Positions 7,668 through 16,110 of a stretch of 64,000 nucleotides of DNA are shown here, in pieces. The stretch comes from Sphingomonas sp. (GTDB lineage Bacteria > Pseudomonadota > Alphaproteobacteria > Sphingomonadales > Sphingomonadaceae). The first letter of the stretch is position 1; every line of letters begins with the position of its first letter. Where the stretch lies: contig JAFKLY010000008.1 in the NCBI GenBank assembly GCA_017304655.1, positions 124,001 through 188,000 of the forward strand, read 5' to 3'. The position numbers were made by a program, and so were the translations under genes. The notes beneath the pieces are model-generated. The model was not told where the DNA came from and searched no databases. It worked only from the letters and a program-made list of their open reading frames with translations.

Positions 7668-9188
7668 ATGAGGTTGATAGCCCGAATGCCAGGCACAATC
7701 GAAATCCGGAACCTCAGGAACATCGCATGTCTGCGTTTTGAAATTCCCGACCGTGGGGTGTGGTTGCTCACGGCGGGCAACGGCGCGGGGAAGACGTCTC
7801 TTCTGGCTTGCATTCGGCGGATCGGCCAATCGAACGCGTTCCCAATCCATTTCCCATCTTCCCTTAGATCAACGCGGCTAGATGACCATTCGAACGGCGT
7901 CGTGACCTATGAAATCAACGGAGATACCGTCGAGTACGCCTATCGCGGCGAGCGTTGGACGCCGCGGCCGCGAAGCGCGTCTCATTTGTTCGATCAGTTC
8001 GGTTATGCCTCCGTTATGTATATCGGCGCAACGGCGGATCGCATCACGCCACGCCCAGAGGATTTCGACACGCGCAATGTTCGTGCAGCTAGCCCAGCGC
8101 TGATCGACGCAGCAAACCAGATTTTCGAAACCGAGAAGTTCTCGGCTCTGCGTACGATTAACCTGACAAGGGGGGCCGGGAACGACGCCTTCGTCCTTGC
8201 GCTTGGCGGCAATCCGCAGACCTATCATTCGGAGAAGCATTTTAGCCTCGGCGAGCTGTGCGTGCTTAAATTGCTGCGTCTTCTGAAGGAGGCGAGCAAC
8301 AATAGCATGATCATTGTCGACGAGCTCGAAATGGCAGTGCATCCACGCGCACAAGTAAAGCTGCTGCGGTATCTTGAGGATCAAGCCCGTACCAAATCGC
8401 TGACAGTCATCTTCTCGACCCACTCAGTGACGTTGCTCAAAACGATCGACCGGCGCCGGATCATCTATCTCGAGAAGCAGGACGACGGCGAGATCAAGCC
8501 GGTGATCGGCTGCTTTCCCACCTATGCGCTCGGCAACATCGCATCGGATGAGGAGAGCCTGCCTGATCTCATGCTCTATGTTGAAGATCTCTTCGCGCGG
8601 GACATGCTGACGGCATTCTTCGAGAAATTTTCGGACGAAAAGTTTCAAGATCCGACCGCCCGGCCGACGATAAAAATCGTGCCCGTCGGTCCGTTCAACG
8701 CGGTGGTGTCTTTTCTCGAGCGAAACCGTTCCGTGCTTCCTGAACACATAGTGCAGCGCGCGGTGCTCGACGAAGACGTGGTCACCGATACGATCGCCGG
8801 CTGGCGACGTAACGACAATCATACACAGCTCGCGAAATATCAGCGCCTGGAAGAAGGCATCAAGTTTCTCCCGTTCACGCCGGAGGTGGGGCTGATGACC
8901 TTTACGAGCGATAATCTTCAGGCGTTCGAGCAGGATCTCCGGCGGCGGTGCGGCGATAATCAAATTAGGATTGCCCAGTTCGTCAGGACTTTCGACCGAA
9001 CGCTTGCTGGAAAGCCGCAGCGCGAATCCGCCAAGGCAGCTACGGAACTGCTGATTGATTATCTAGTCCAGCGGACCCAGCGATCGGCCGAGACAGTGCG
9101 CGAACAACTCTGTGGAGTGTTCGCTCACGCCGGTTGGAACCAGTTCCGGGCGGATTTTCTGCAGTTGTTCGGACCGATGATCCGGTGA
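7668..9188 (+). CDS. OLD-like AAA ATPase with TOPRIM domain (putative defence nuclease)
   Basis: About 506 residues. The ABC-type ATPase domain has Walker A GNGAGKTS (38-45), Walker B SMIIVDELEMAVHP near 214-227, and an H-loop-like FSTHSVTLLKT. A TOPRIM-like segment follows: LYVEDLFARD near 302 supplies the conserved acid and VLDEDV near 367 the DxD. This order is that of OLD-family ATP-powered nucleases, many of which act in phage defence, alone or with a partner. Start ATG 7668 or 7686; neither has a strong Shine-Dalgarno. Codon use is less GC-biased than the neighbours, suggesting horizontal acquisition. No partner gene (UvrD-like helicase or reverse transcriptase) is adjacent. Confidence 0.7.
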   Translation: MRLIARMPGTIEIRNLRNIACLRFEIPDRGVWLLTAGNGAGKTSLLACIRRIGQSNAFPIHFPSSLRSTRLDDHSNGVVTYEINGDTVEYAYRGERWTPRPRSASHLFDQFGYASVMYIGATADRITPRPEDFDTRNVRAASPALIDAANQIFETEKFSALRTINLTRGAGNDAFVLALGGNPQTYHSEKHFSLGELCVLKLLRLLKEASNNSMIIVDELEMAVHPRAQVKLLRYLEDQARTKSLTVIFSTHSVTLLKTIDRRRIIYLEKQDDGEIKPVIGCFPTYALGNIASDEESLPDLMLYVEDLFARDMLTAFFEKFSDEKFQDPTARPTIKIVPVGPFNAVVSFLERNRSVLPEHIVQRAVLDEDVVTDTIAGWRRNDNHTQLAKYQRLEEGIKFLPFTPEVGLMTFTSDNLQAFEQDLRRRCGDNQIRIAQFVRTFDRTLAGKPQRESAKAATELLIDYLVQRTQRSAETVREQLCGVFAHAGWNQFRADFLQLFGPMIR

Positions 9189-9239
9189 TGCCTTAAAGAC
9201 CACCGGCTGATCTTTGGAGACCAGCCACTAACTAAGGCA
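9189..9239. terminator. Nested hairpin directly after the OLD-like gene
   Basis: Starts at the base after the stop codon. Outer arms TGCCTTA (9189-9195) and TAAGGCA (9233-9239) enclose an inner 9-bp stem GGCTGATCT-TTGG-AGACCAGCC. There is no T-run on either strand. It could be a factor-assisted terminator or a mobile-element end. Confidence 0.5.
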
Positions 9240-9367
9240 TGAGGTATGGCGATAGTGGACTGTATCCTCTGGAGGTCGGGCCCTGGCAAGATCTGCCGTT
9301 CCGCGTGGTGTTCGCGGACGACGGTTTTGTCCCACAACTCGCCACACTGCTTCCGTCCCAAAAGTGA
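9239..9367 (+). pseudogene. 42-codon ORF, possible remnant of a recombinase N-terminus
   Basis: A short frame translating MRYGDSGLYPLEVGPW and FRVVFADDGF before a TGA. The wording resembles the N-terminal end of tyrosine-recombinase-like proteins of mobile elements, which normally run several hundred residues; here the frame stops after 42. Its ATG overlaps the last base of the preceding hairpin arm. This is a weak, memory-based assignment; it may be a chance ORF. Confidence 0.3.
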
Positions 9368-9507
9368 ATGGGCGACCGGGTTCAGGCAACGGGCACTTTG
9401 CTTGGAAGGGCAACAATGTCGCCGCGCCCCGAAAGGCTGCTTTCAAGAGACCTGACGCTCCAGCCTGCATTCATCGCCCTGTTCGACTTTGCCCACGCCC
9501 CGCACAG

Positions 9508-9546
9508 CAAAAGGCCGCGCCCTTCGCTGATGGAAGGGCACGGCCT
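9508..9546 (-). terminator. Rho-independent terminator of the aldehyde dehydrogenase gene
   Basis: On the minus strand AGGCCGTGCCCTTC pairs with GAAGGGCGCGGCCT (13 of 14) over a 7-nt loop, followed by TTTT. It lies 28 nt beyond the stop codon of the gene at 9574-10974. Confidence 0.85.
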
Positions 9547-9573
9547 CATGCCGTCGCGCGGACGCGGTGCGGG

Positions 9574-10974
9574 TCAGATCGGGAAGTGGCCCGGCTGCGT
9601 CTCGACCGTGATCCAGCGGGTCTCGGTGAAGCTGTCGATGCCCTGGCGACCGCCGAAGCGGCCATAGCCGGACTGCTTCATGCCGCCGAAGGGCATCTGC
9701 GCCTCGTCATGCACGGTCGGGCCGTTGACGTGGCAGATGCCGGATTCGATGCGGCGGGCAATGCCCAGACCCTTGGCGATGTCCTTGGTGAAGACCGAGG
9801 CGGACAGGCCATATTCGGTATCATTGGCGAGTTCGACCGCATGATCGGCATCGCGCGCGCGGATGATGCCGACGACCGGGCCGAAGCTCTCGTCACGGAA
9901 CAGCTTCATGTCCGTCGTCACCTTGTCGATGACATGGGCGGGCATGAGCACATTCTGCGTGGTCTCGCCGCCGGTGAGCTGCGTGGCGCCCTTGGCGAGC
10001 GCATCGGCGATGAGGCTCTGGCAATGCGCGACCGTCTTGGCATCGACCACGGCGCCGAGCGGCGTGTTGCCCTGACGCGGATCGCCCACCGGCATGGAAG
10101 CGACCTTGGCCTGGAACTTCGCGGCGAAAGCATCAGCCACCGCCTCGACCACGATGATCCGCTCGGTCGACATGCAGATCTGGCCCTGGTTCATGAACGC
10201 GCCGAAGGCGGCGGCCTTCACGGCCTCGTCCAGATCAGCGTCCTCCAGAATGATGAGCGGCGCCTTGCCGCCCAGCTCGAGCAGGACGGGCTTGAGATGC
10301 TCGGCGGCCCGCTTGGCGATGATCTTGCCGACCGCCGTCGAGCCGGTGAAGTTGATGCGCTTGACCTGCGGCGCATCGATGAGCGCGCCGACGACCTCGC
10401 CTGCATCGGCCGGCGCATTGGTGACGACATTGACGGCACCCTCGGGGAAGCCGGCCTCGGCAAATGCCTCGATGATGAGCGCATGGGTGCGCGGGCAGGA
10501 TTCGCTGGCCTTGAGGATCACGCTGTTGCCGCAGGCGAGCGGCGTGACGATGGCGCGCACGCCCAGGATGATCGGCGCGTTCCACGGCGCGATGCCGAGC
10601 ATGACGCCGACCGGCTCCTTGAGCGCCATGGCGAGGCAGCCGGGCTTGTCGGACGGGATGACTTCACCAGTGATCTGCGTGGTGAGCGAAGCGGCTTCAC
10701 GCACCATGGAGGCGGCCAGGCCGAGGTTGAACATGGCCCAGCCGGCAGTCGCGCCGATCTCGCCCATCATCGCCTCGACGAACGCGTCCTTCTTGCTCTC
10801 CAGCGCCGCGGCTGCCTTCATCAGCACCGCGCGGCGGGCATTGGGGCCCATGGTCGACCAGGCCGCGAAACCGGCCTGCGCCTTCTGCGCGATCGCGGGA
10901 ATGTCGGCAGCCTTCATCGCCGGCGCGGAGGACGCCACGGCGCCGGTCATCGGATTGAGGCGGGTGAATTCCAT
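9574..10974 (-). CDS. NAD(P)-dependent aldehyde dehydrogenase, vanillin/salicylaldehyde dehydrogenase type
   Basis: 466 residues. ALDH hallmarks are all present: APWNAPI, the cofactor loop FTGSTAVGK, catalytic Glu in LELGGKAP (near 233), catalytic Cys in GQICMS (near 267), and PFGGMKQSGYGRFGG near the C-terminus. The overall wording is closest to the vanillin/salicylaldehyde dehydrogenase branch that oxidises aromatic aldehydes in sphingomonads (LigV-like), but substrate is not proven. AGGAG at 10980-10984 favours ATG 10974 over ATG 10977. It is monocistronic with its own terminator and no regulator adjacent. Confidence 0.88.
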   Translation of the reverse strand: MEFTRLNPMTGAVASSAPAMKAADIPAIAQKAQAGFAAWSTMGPNARRAVLMKAAAALESKKDAFVEAMMGEIGATAGWAMFNLGLAASMVREAASLTTQITGEVIPSDKPGCLAMALKEPVGVMLGIAPWNAPIILGVRAIVTPLACGNSVILKASESCPRTHALIIEAFAEAGFPEGAVNVVTNAPADAGEVVGALIDAPQVKRINFTGSTAVGKIIAKRAAEHLKPVLLELGGKAPLIILEDADLDEAVKAAAFGAFMNQGQICMSTERIIVVEAVADAFAAKFQAKVASMPVGDPRQGNTPLGAVVDAKTVAHCQSLIADALAKGATQLTGGETTQNVLMPAHVIDKVTTDMKLFRDESFGPVVGIIRARDADHAVELANDTEYGLSASVFTKDIAKGLGIARRIESGICHVNGPTVHDEAQMPFGGMKQSGYGRFGGRQGIDSFTETRWITVETQPGHFPI

Positions 10975-11308
10975 CATGCTCTCCTAATCTCACCAGAAAC
11001 GGAACCGCGGACCCTTGCCCGCACGGCACGCTGCTGGTCCAGCCAAAAGACAACCGCCGGTCGTCAGGAGCAGCAGACGGACCCATCGCCACATGATGAC
11101 GAATCAACCCCGCCGGCCACAGCCGTGCTGACATGCGGAACGCGGGTCTGCCTGCCCTAATGCGGCGATCTTGGCAACCGGGAGAGGTGCAACTTTGATG
11201 AGAAAGCAACAACCCTGCCCGGAACGACCGACGCCAGGCCCGCGCCGAACGCGGACCTGGCGTGATGGACGAGGGCCGGCCGAGCCGGGCCGATCACCCG
11301 GACGATGC
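10975..11308. other. Intergenic region upstream of aldehyde dehydrogenase
   Basis: 334 bp with no supported gene. It should hold the aldehyde dehydrogenase promoter (minus strand) and contains the porin-end hairpin at 11231-11263. I recognise no operator in it. Confidence 0.6.
11231..11263 (-). terminator. Strong hairpin downstream of the porin gene
   Basis: ACGCCAGG-C-CCGCG pairs with CGCGG-A-CCTGGCGT (13 pairs and one mismatch, 5-nt loop). It lies 45 nt past the porin stop. There is no T-run, so it is either a factor-dependent terminator or an mRNA 3' stabiliser. Confidence 0.5.
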
Positions 11309-12577
11309 TCAGAAGCTGTAGTCGATCTGCGCCCAGAATTTGCGCGTGTCCGCATCGCCGGCAAAGCTGGCAATGCCGGTGCGCTGATAGTCGGCATATT
11401 TGATCAACGCGCTCAGATGCTTGTTCAGCTTGAGCGTGACCTGCGCGTTATACTCGTCGCCATAATGGATCGCATTGCGATCGCTATGGAAGCTGTGGAC
11501 CGTGAAGCTGGCGACGAGCGGCCCGACCTTGCCGAGCTTGGGCAGCGTATAGGCAAGGCCGCCATAGATATCCTGAAGGCCGGTGCCCGGCGTCGTCAGG
11601 AACTTGTCGGCCCAGCCATTGAACTTGTGCAGCGTGGCGAACGGCGTCTGGAAAGCATAGCCGCCCGCGATGCCGCTCGCGCTCGCATCCGATCCCAGCA
11701 GTTCATAGCCACCGGTCAGCTTCACCTTGTCGACATCGAGGGCGAGTTCCCCCGTGGCGAAGTCGGCGCTGTAGCGCACCGGATTGTTGCGATAGTCGGA
11801 CTGTCGGGCATAGCTGGCGAGGTAGCTGAGCTTCACGCCCTTGCCGAGCGGTCGCGCACCCGCAAAGCGCACGCCATAAGTCTGGCTGGAATTGCGCTGG
11901 AGGGCGACGACCGGTTCATCCTCGTCGATCAGGAAGGCAAAACCGGTGAGCGTGCCGAGCTTCGTGCTGTAGGCGACCGTGGCGAAGACATCGCTGCCCT
12001 CGATCCGCGTCGGCCGGCTGGTCGCGCCGAACTTGCCGCCGTCGATCCCCCAGATGGTCTGCGCGGCAATGGCATAGGTCAGGTCGACCTTGAGGTTCCT
12101 GATGCCCATATATTCGACGCGCAGCGCATCGAAGGTCTGCTCGTTCTGGCGCCACGCCACGGAGCCGACGAAGCGCTGATCGTCCAGATTGATGCGTTGG
12201 CGGCCCAGCGTCACGACCAGCGGCTTGGAGCGATACTGGATCTGGATGCGGTTGAGCTCCACATTCTCAGGATCGGCGATGATCGGCAGGGTCGTCTTGC
12301 CGTTGACGCCGCTGTTGTATTTCTCGCTGATGGCCAGCGTGCCTTCCGTCTCCGCGAGGAAGGCGAACGGCCCGCTGGACAGCTCCCCGCCGGCGCGCAG
12401 GCGCACGGTCGTGCCGATGGCGTCATTGGCCCTGGTGATCGGCGCCGGGCCATCCTGCTCGGCCACATCATAGCGCAGCCGCGCCTCCACGATGGGCTTG
12501 AACTTGATCTCCTGGGCCAGGGTGGGTGCCGCGCTCGCGACGAGCGACATGCCCAACATGATGGTTGTTTTACGCAT
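11309..12577 (-). CDS. Outer-membrane beta-barrel porin (alginate-export-like)
   Basis: 422 residues. A cleavable signal peptide (MLGMSLVASAAPTLAQ) precedes alternating amphipathic strands throughout, and the protein ends in ...FWAQIDYSF, the C-terminal aromatic signature of outer-membrane barrels. Segments such as LVVTLGRQRINLDDQRFVGS are typical of the alginate-export/OprD-like porin family in sphingomonads. It follows the nitrate-type ABC transporter genes by 93 nt on the same strand and may be the outer-membrane channel for the same solute. The substrate is inferred from context only. Confidence 0.8.
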   Translation of the reverse strand: MRKTTIMLGMSLVASAAPTLAQEIKFKPIVEARLRYDVAEQDGPAPITRANDAIGTTVRLRAGGELSSGPFAFLAETEGTLAISEKYNSGVNGKTTLPIIADPENVELNRIQIQYRSKPLVVTLGRQRINLDDQRFVGSVAWRQNEQTFDALRVEYMGIRNLKVDLTYAIAAQTIWGIDGGKFGATSRPTRIEGSDVFATVAYSTKLGTLTGFAFLIDEDEPVVALQRNSSQTYGVRFAGARPLGKGVKLSYLASYARQSDYRNNPVRYSADFATGELALDVDKVKLTGGYELLGSDASASGIAGGYAFQTPFATLHKFNGWADKFLTTPGTGLQDIYGGLAYTLPKLGKVGPLVASFTVHSFHSDRNAIHYGDEYNAQVTLKLNKHLSALIKYADYQRTGIASFAGDADTRKFWAQIDYSF

Positions 12578-12670
12578 AAGTCCCCTCTTGCTCCCAAATG
12601 GCTTGCGCCGTTCAGGGCATCCTCTTGAATGTTCAGTGCATTCTTGACGGCGAAGGCGCCGCCGCTGCGG

Positions 12671-13471
12671 TCAGGCGGCGAGCGCCGGGTTGCGATAGCG
12701 CTCGTGCAGGAAATGGATGACCGCGTGCCGGGCGTCGGCATAATCCGCCGTATCCAGCGCCGCGAGCCGATTGCGCGGGCGGGCCAGCGCGACGGCGCGA
12801 TCCTCCCCGATGCGCGCAGCCGGGCCATTGGTCATCATGACCACCCGATCCGCCAGCAGCACCGCCTCGTCCACATCGTGCGTGATCATCAGCACGGTGT
12901 TGTTGAGCCGGGCCTGCAGATCCATCACCACATCCTGCAAGGCTGCGCGGGTCAGCGCATCGAGCGCGCCGAAGGGCTCGTCCATCAGCAGCACGCGCGG
13001 GTTCATGGCGATGGCGCGGGCAATGCCGACGCGCTGCTTCATGCCGCCGGAGAGCTCGCCCGGCCGCTTGGCGCCGGCATGGGCCATCTGCACAAGGTCG
13101 AGATTGTGCATCACCCAGTCGCGCCGTTCGGCCTTGCTCTTGCCCTGGGCGGTCTTGTCCACGGCGAGGCGCACATTCTCCTCGACCGTGAGCCAGGGCA
13201 GCAGGCTGTGATCCTGGAACACCACGGCGCGATCCGGCCCCGGCGCGTCGATCACTTCCCCATCGAGGAAGATGACGCCCCGGCTGGGCTTCACCAGACC
13301 GGCCACGGCATTGAGCAGGGTCGACTTGCCGCAACCCGAATGGCCGATGAGCGCGACGAACTGGCCCTTGTCGATGGAGAGGTCGATCCCGTCGAGCGCG
13401 CAGAAGGTGCCGCCCTTGGTCGGAAACTCGACCGTGATGTTCTCCAGTGCGAGATAGCTACGCTGTTTCAT
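12671..13471 (-). CDS. ABC transporter ATP-binding protein, nitrate/sulfonate type
   Basis: 266 residues. Walker A GHSGCGKST, Q-loop VVFQDHSLLPW, signature LSGGMKQR, Walker B VLLMDEPFGALD and switch His in ITHDVDEAV are all intact. It belongs to the NrtC/D-SsuB-TauB group of importer ATPases. Third gene of the operon substrate-binding protein, permease, ATPase; it starts 20 nt after the permease stop. The nitrate assignment rests on the substrate-binding protein. Confidence 0.9.
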   Translation of the reverse strand: MKQRSYLALENITVEFPTKGGTFCALDGIDLSIDKGQFVALIGHSGCGKSTLLNAVAGLVKPSRGVIFLDGEVIDAPGPDRAVVFQDHSLLPWLTVEENVRLAVDKTAQGKSKAERRDWVMHNLDLVQMAHAGAKRPGELSGGMKQRVGIARAIAMNPRVLLMDEPFGALDALTRAALQDVVMDLQARLNNTVLMITHDVDEAVLLADRVVMMTNGPAARIGEDRAVALARPRNRLAALDTADYADARHAVIHFLHERYRNPALAA

Positions 13472-13491
13472 GCTGTGATCTCCTGCGAAGC

Positions 13492-14457
13492 TCAGCCGGC
13501 GCGGCCGACGATGCGGCCCACCAGAGCGACCAGCCGGTCAAGCGCGAAGCCGACCATGCCGATCCAGATAAGCGCCACGATGGTGTCGGTGAGGAGCGAG
13601 CTGTTGTAGCTGTCCCAGATGAAGAAGCCGACGCCGGTGCCGCCCTGCACCATTTCCGCCGCGACGATGGCGAGCCAGCTCATGCCCACGCCGATGCGCA
13701 GCCCCGTGAACATGTGCGGCACGGTGGCCGGCAGCATGACCCGCGCGAAATATTCGTGCGGGCGCAGCGCCAACACCTTGGCGACATTGCGATAGGCCTG
13801 TGGAATGGTCTGCACGCCGACCGCCGTGTTGAGAATGATCGGCCAGATCGCGGTGATGAAGATGAGGAAGATCGCGGATGGCTGCGCCTGCTGGAAAATG
13901 GCGAGGCTGATCGGCAGCCAGGCGAGCGGCGGCACCGTGCGCAACACCTGAAAGAGCGGATCGAGCGCCCGGAAGGCGAACACGCTCTGCCCGATGAGAA
14001 TGCCGAGCGCCACGCCGACCACGGCGGCAATGCCATAGCCTATGAGCACGCGGCCGAGGCTGGTGAGCACATGGCCGGCAATGCCGACATCGCCGGACTC
14101 GGCAATGTCGATGCCGCTCGCGCCGAAGACGACGCCCTTGAAGGGATGGACGATCACGTCATGGCTCTCCTCCCACACCTTGAGCGGGCTGGGAAAGGTC
14201 GCGTCCGGCGCGCTGCACAGCAACTGCCAGACGAACAGAATGGCCGTGACCATCAGAAGGGTCGGCAGAGCTGCCGCTGCGGCTTTCTGCAGCAGGGCGA
14301 GCAGCGGATGCGTCGCCTTGGGGATTGGCGGAAAGCGCCGCCGCGCAATGGCGTTTTCAGGATAGGGCACGATGACTCCCGAGACGCTGCCGGCCCCGGC
14401 GGGCTTGACCGCCGGATCGCCGGACATGGCCGTGCTGGTGGATGAGGACATGATCAT
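13492..14457 (-). CDS. nrtB: ABC transporter permease, NrtB-like
   Basis: 321 residues with about six transmembrane helices and the EAA-type cytoplasmic loop (VAKVLALRPHEYFARVMLPATVPHMFTGLR is interrupted here: key part HEYFARVMLPATVP). An N-terminal Ser/Thr/Pro-rich cytoplasmic extension precedes the first helix. Wording matches the nitrate/cyanate/sulfonate permease family. It starts 8 nt after the stop of the substrate-binding protein, so the two are translationally linked. Symbol assigned by context with the NrtA-like gene. Confidence 0.85.
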   Translation of the reverse strand: MIMSSSTSTAMSGDPAVKPAGAGSVSGVIVPYPENAIARRRFPPIPKATHPLLALLQKAAAAALPTLLMVTAILFVWQLLCSAPDATFPSPLKVWEESHDVIVHPFKGVVFGASGIDIAESGDVGIAGHVLTSLGRVLIGYGIAAVVGVALGILIGQSVFAFRALDPLFQVLRTVPPLAWLPISLAIFQQAQPSAIFLIFITAIWPIILNTAVGVQTIPQAYRNVAKVLALRPHEYFARVMLPATVPHMFTGLRIGVGMSWLAIVAAEMVQGGTGVGFFIWDSYNSSLLTDTIVALIWIGMVGFALDRLVALVGRIVGRAG

Positions 14458-14465
14458 GTCTCCCT

Positions 14466-15746
14466 TCAGCTGCGCTTGATGGCGAGGCTGGCGAGATAAG
14501 CCTTGGGATTGGCCGGATCGAACACCTTGCCGTCAAAGAATTTCTCGACGCCGCGACTGTCCCCGGCCGGTCCCTTGCCGCCAATCATCGCGGCCGCCTT
14601 GCGCCAGATGTCGGATCGGTTGACCTTGGCGATCAGTGCCGTGGTGTTGAGCGCCATCGGCAGCTTGCCCCAGCGCTGGTTCTCCGTGAGGAACCACAGA
14701 TCGTGGCTCTTGTAGGGGAAGGACGCGAAGCCGGCGAAGAACTTCATCTTGAAGGCGGCGTTCGGGAATTTGCGCCCGTCGCCCATGATGAAATTGCCCT
14801 GCAGGCGGTCGGCAATGTCGGTGACCGGGCATTTGAGATAATCGCGGCCCGCGATCATGCCGGCGAGCCGGGTGATATTGGCCGGATTGTCGGCCCAGCG
14901 CTGCGCTTCCAGCACAGCCGCCGTGATCGCGATGGCCGCACGCGGGTTCTTCGCGACCCAGTCCGAGCGCATGGCGAAGCTCTTCTCGGGATGGTTCATC
15001 CACATCTGGCCGGTCGAGACCGCCGTATAGCCGAGCTGCTGCGCAACGAGCTGGTCATTCCAGGGTTCGCCGACGCAGAAGGCGTCCATCGTGTCGGCTT
15101 TCATGTTCGCCACCATCTGCGGCGGCGGTACGGTGATCAGCTCGACATCCTTGTCCGGATCGATCCCGCCGGCGGCCAGCCAGTAGCGGAGCCACAGATC
15201 GTGCGTGCCGCCCGGGAAGGTCATGGCCATGGTGATCTTCTTGCCGGCCGCCTTGCGCTGGGCGATCACGCCTTTCATCTTCCCGGCGTTGGTATCGGCC
15301 TTGGAGGCGAGATATTCCCTGGAGACCGAGATGCCCTGCCCGTTGACATTGAGACGGGCGAGAATGCTCATCGGCGTCGCCTTGCCGATCGCGCCCTGAG
15401 TCAGCAGATAGGGCATGGGCGTAAGGATATGCGCGCCGTCGATGCCGCCGCCGCCGCTGCCGAGCACCAGATTGTCGCGCGTCGCTCCCCAGCTCGCCTG
15501 CTTGAGCACTTCCACGTCCGGCATGCCATATTTGGCGAAGAGACCGAGCTCCTTGGCCACGATCAGCGGCGCGGCATCCGTCAACGCGATAAAGCCAAGC
15601 TTGGCGCCCGTCACCTCCGGCCCGGTTCCAGCAGCGAAAACGCCGCCCGGAAAAGCCTGATGCACCGCAGCAAGAAGTGCCGTGGTGCCCGATGTCTTCA
15701 ACAGCCCCCGGCGCGAGATGCCGTCTGGATTGCCGCCCTGATCCAT
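14466..15746 (-). CDS. nrtA: Nitrate-type ABC transporter substrate-binding protein (NrtA/CmpA family)
   Basis: 426 residues. An N-terminal twin-arginine signal (SRRGLLKTSG) precedes a periplasmic binding domain with blocks typical of NrtA: GFIALTDAAPLIVAKELGLF, FPGGTHDLWLRYWLAAGGI, FCVGEPWNDQLV and KCPVTDIADRLQG. NrtA binds nitrate/nitrite and CmpA bicarbonate; nitrate is the likelier ligand. First gene of nrtABC plus porin. No nitrate or nitrite reductase gene is in the window. It has a 130 nt leader containing a terminator hairpin (listed separately), which suggests attenuation control. Confidence 0.85.
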   Translation of the reverse strand: MDQGGNPDGISRRGLLKTSGTTALLAAVHQAFPGGVFAAGTGPEVTGAKLGFIALTDAAPLIVAKELGLFAKYGMPDVEVLKQASWGATRDNLVLGSGGGGIDGAHILTPMPYLLTQGAIGKATPMSILARLNVNGQGISVSREYLASKADTNAGKMKGVIAQRKAAGKKITMAMTFPGGTHDLWLRYWLAAGGIDPDKDVELITVPPPQMVANMKADTMDAFCVGEPWNDQLVAQQLGYTAVSTGQMWMNHPEKSFAMRSDWVAKNPRAAIAITAAVLEAQRWADNPANITRLAGMIAGRDYLKCPVTDIADRLQGNFIMGDGRKFPNAAFKMKFFAGFASFPYKSHDLWFLTENQRWGKLPMALNTTALIAKVNRSDIWRKAAAMIGGKGPAGDSRGVEKFFDGKVFDPANPKAYLASLAIKRS

Positions 15747-15879
15747 ATGTTCGTCCTTCCCCCATGCGTTTCAGGCCGAATGACGCGGACGCGACAAGCC
15801 GTGCGCCCGGAGCAGACCAGGCGACAGATCACCCTCGCGGAAACTACGTGATCACGCGGTTTCAGCCCGAAAAAACAAT

Positions 15880-15923
15880 AAAAAAAGCCGCCAAGACGAA
15901 GGTCTTTCGACCTGTCTGGCGGC
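15880..15923 (-). terminator. Terminator hairpin with T7 tract upstream of nrtA (possible attenuator)
   Basis: Minus-strand GCCGCC-AGAC-AGGTC-GAAA-GACCT-TC-GTCT-T-GGCGGC folds into a 15-bp stem followed by seven T. It lies 134 nt upstream of the nrtA start and 187 nt after the MFS gene stop. It may end the hydrolase/MFS operon, or be the regulated terminator of a nitrate-operon leader. Confidence 0.75.
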
Positions 15924-15983
15924 ACCCTTGCCCTATCGGCTCCAGCGGAACCGACCTGATCCTCACCATCATTGGAAGGATCA
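15921..15983 (-). promoter_or_regulatory. Candidate ANTAR-type antiterminator element
   Basis: On the minus strand, TGATCCT/AGGATCA (15957-15983) closes an inner CC-AATGAT-GG with a hexaloop carrying A1 and G4. A second short stem GGC-AAGGGT-GCC (15921-15932) also has an A1/G4 hexaloop and uses the same bases as the 5' arm of the terminator, so the two structures exclude each other. Tandem A1/G4 hexaloops before a terminator are the known target of ANTAR proteins (NasR, NasT) in nitrate operons. The second stem is only 3 bp, so this is tentative. Confidence 0.35.
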
Positions 15984-16110
15984 ACCGATATGACCCCAGC
16001 GACATCGCTGTGGACGACATGAAGCTGTCACTGATTCGCCCGCGACGCAAGAGGGAATTTTTGCGACGCACAACTTTCCCGGAACGTTGCGCATCGGCCG
16101 CGCCGCGCCG

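Larger units (their letters stand above)
15747..16110. other. Intergenic leader region of the nitrate transporter operon
   Basis: 364 bp without a gene. On the minus strand it contains, in order, a stem with hexaloop GATGTC (15997-16010), a stem with hexaloop AATGAT (15957-15983), an 8-bp stem with triloop (15936-15954) and the terminator hairpin. It holds the nrtA promoter, whose exact position I cannot fix. Confidence 0.6.

Noticed and set aside
9364..11160. 598-codon open frame on the plus strand
   Set aside because: Antisense of the aldehyde dehydrogenase gene, whose motifs are complete and decisive.
11231..11263. Hairpin considered as a riboswitch
   Set aside because: It is a simple stem downstream of a stop codon; no conserved aptamer-like bulges are visible.
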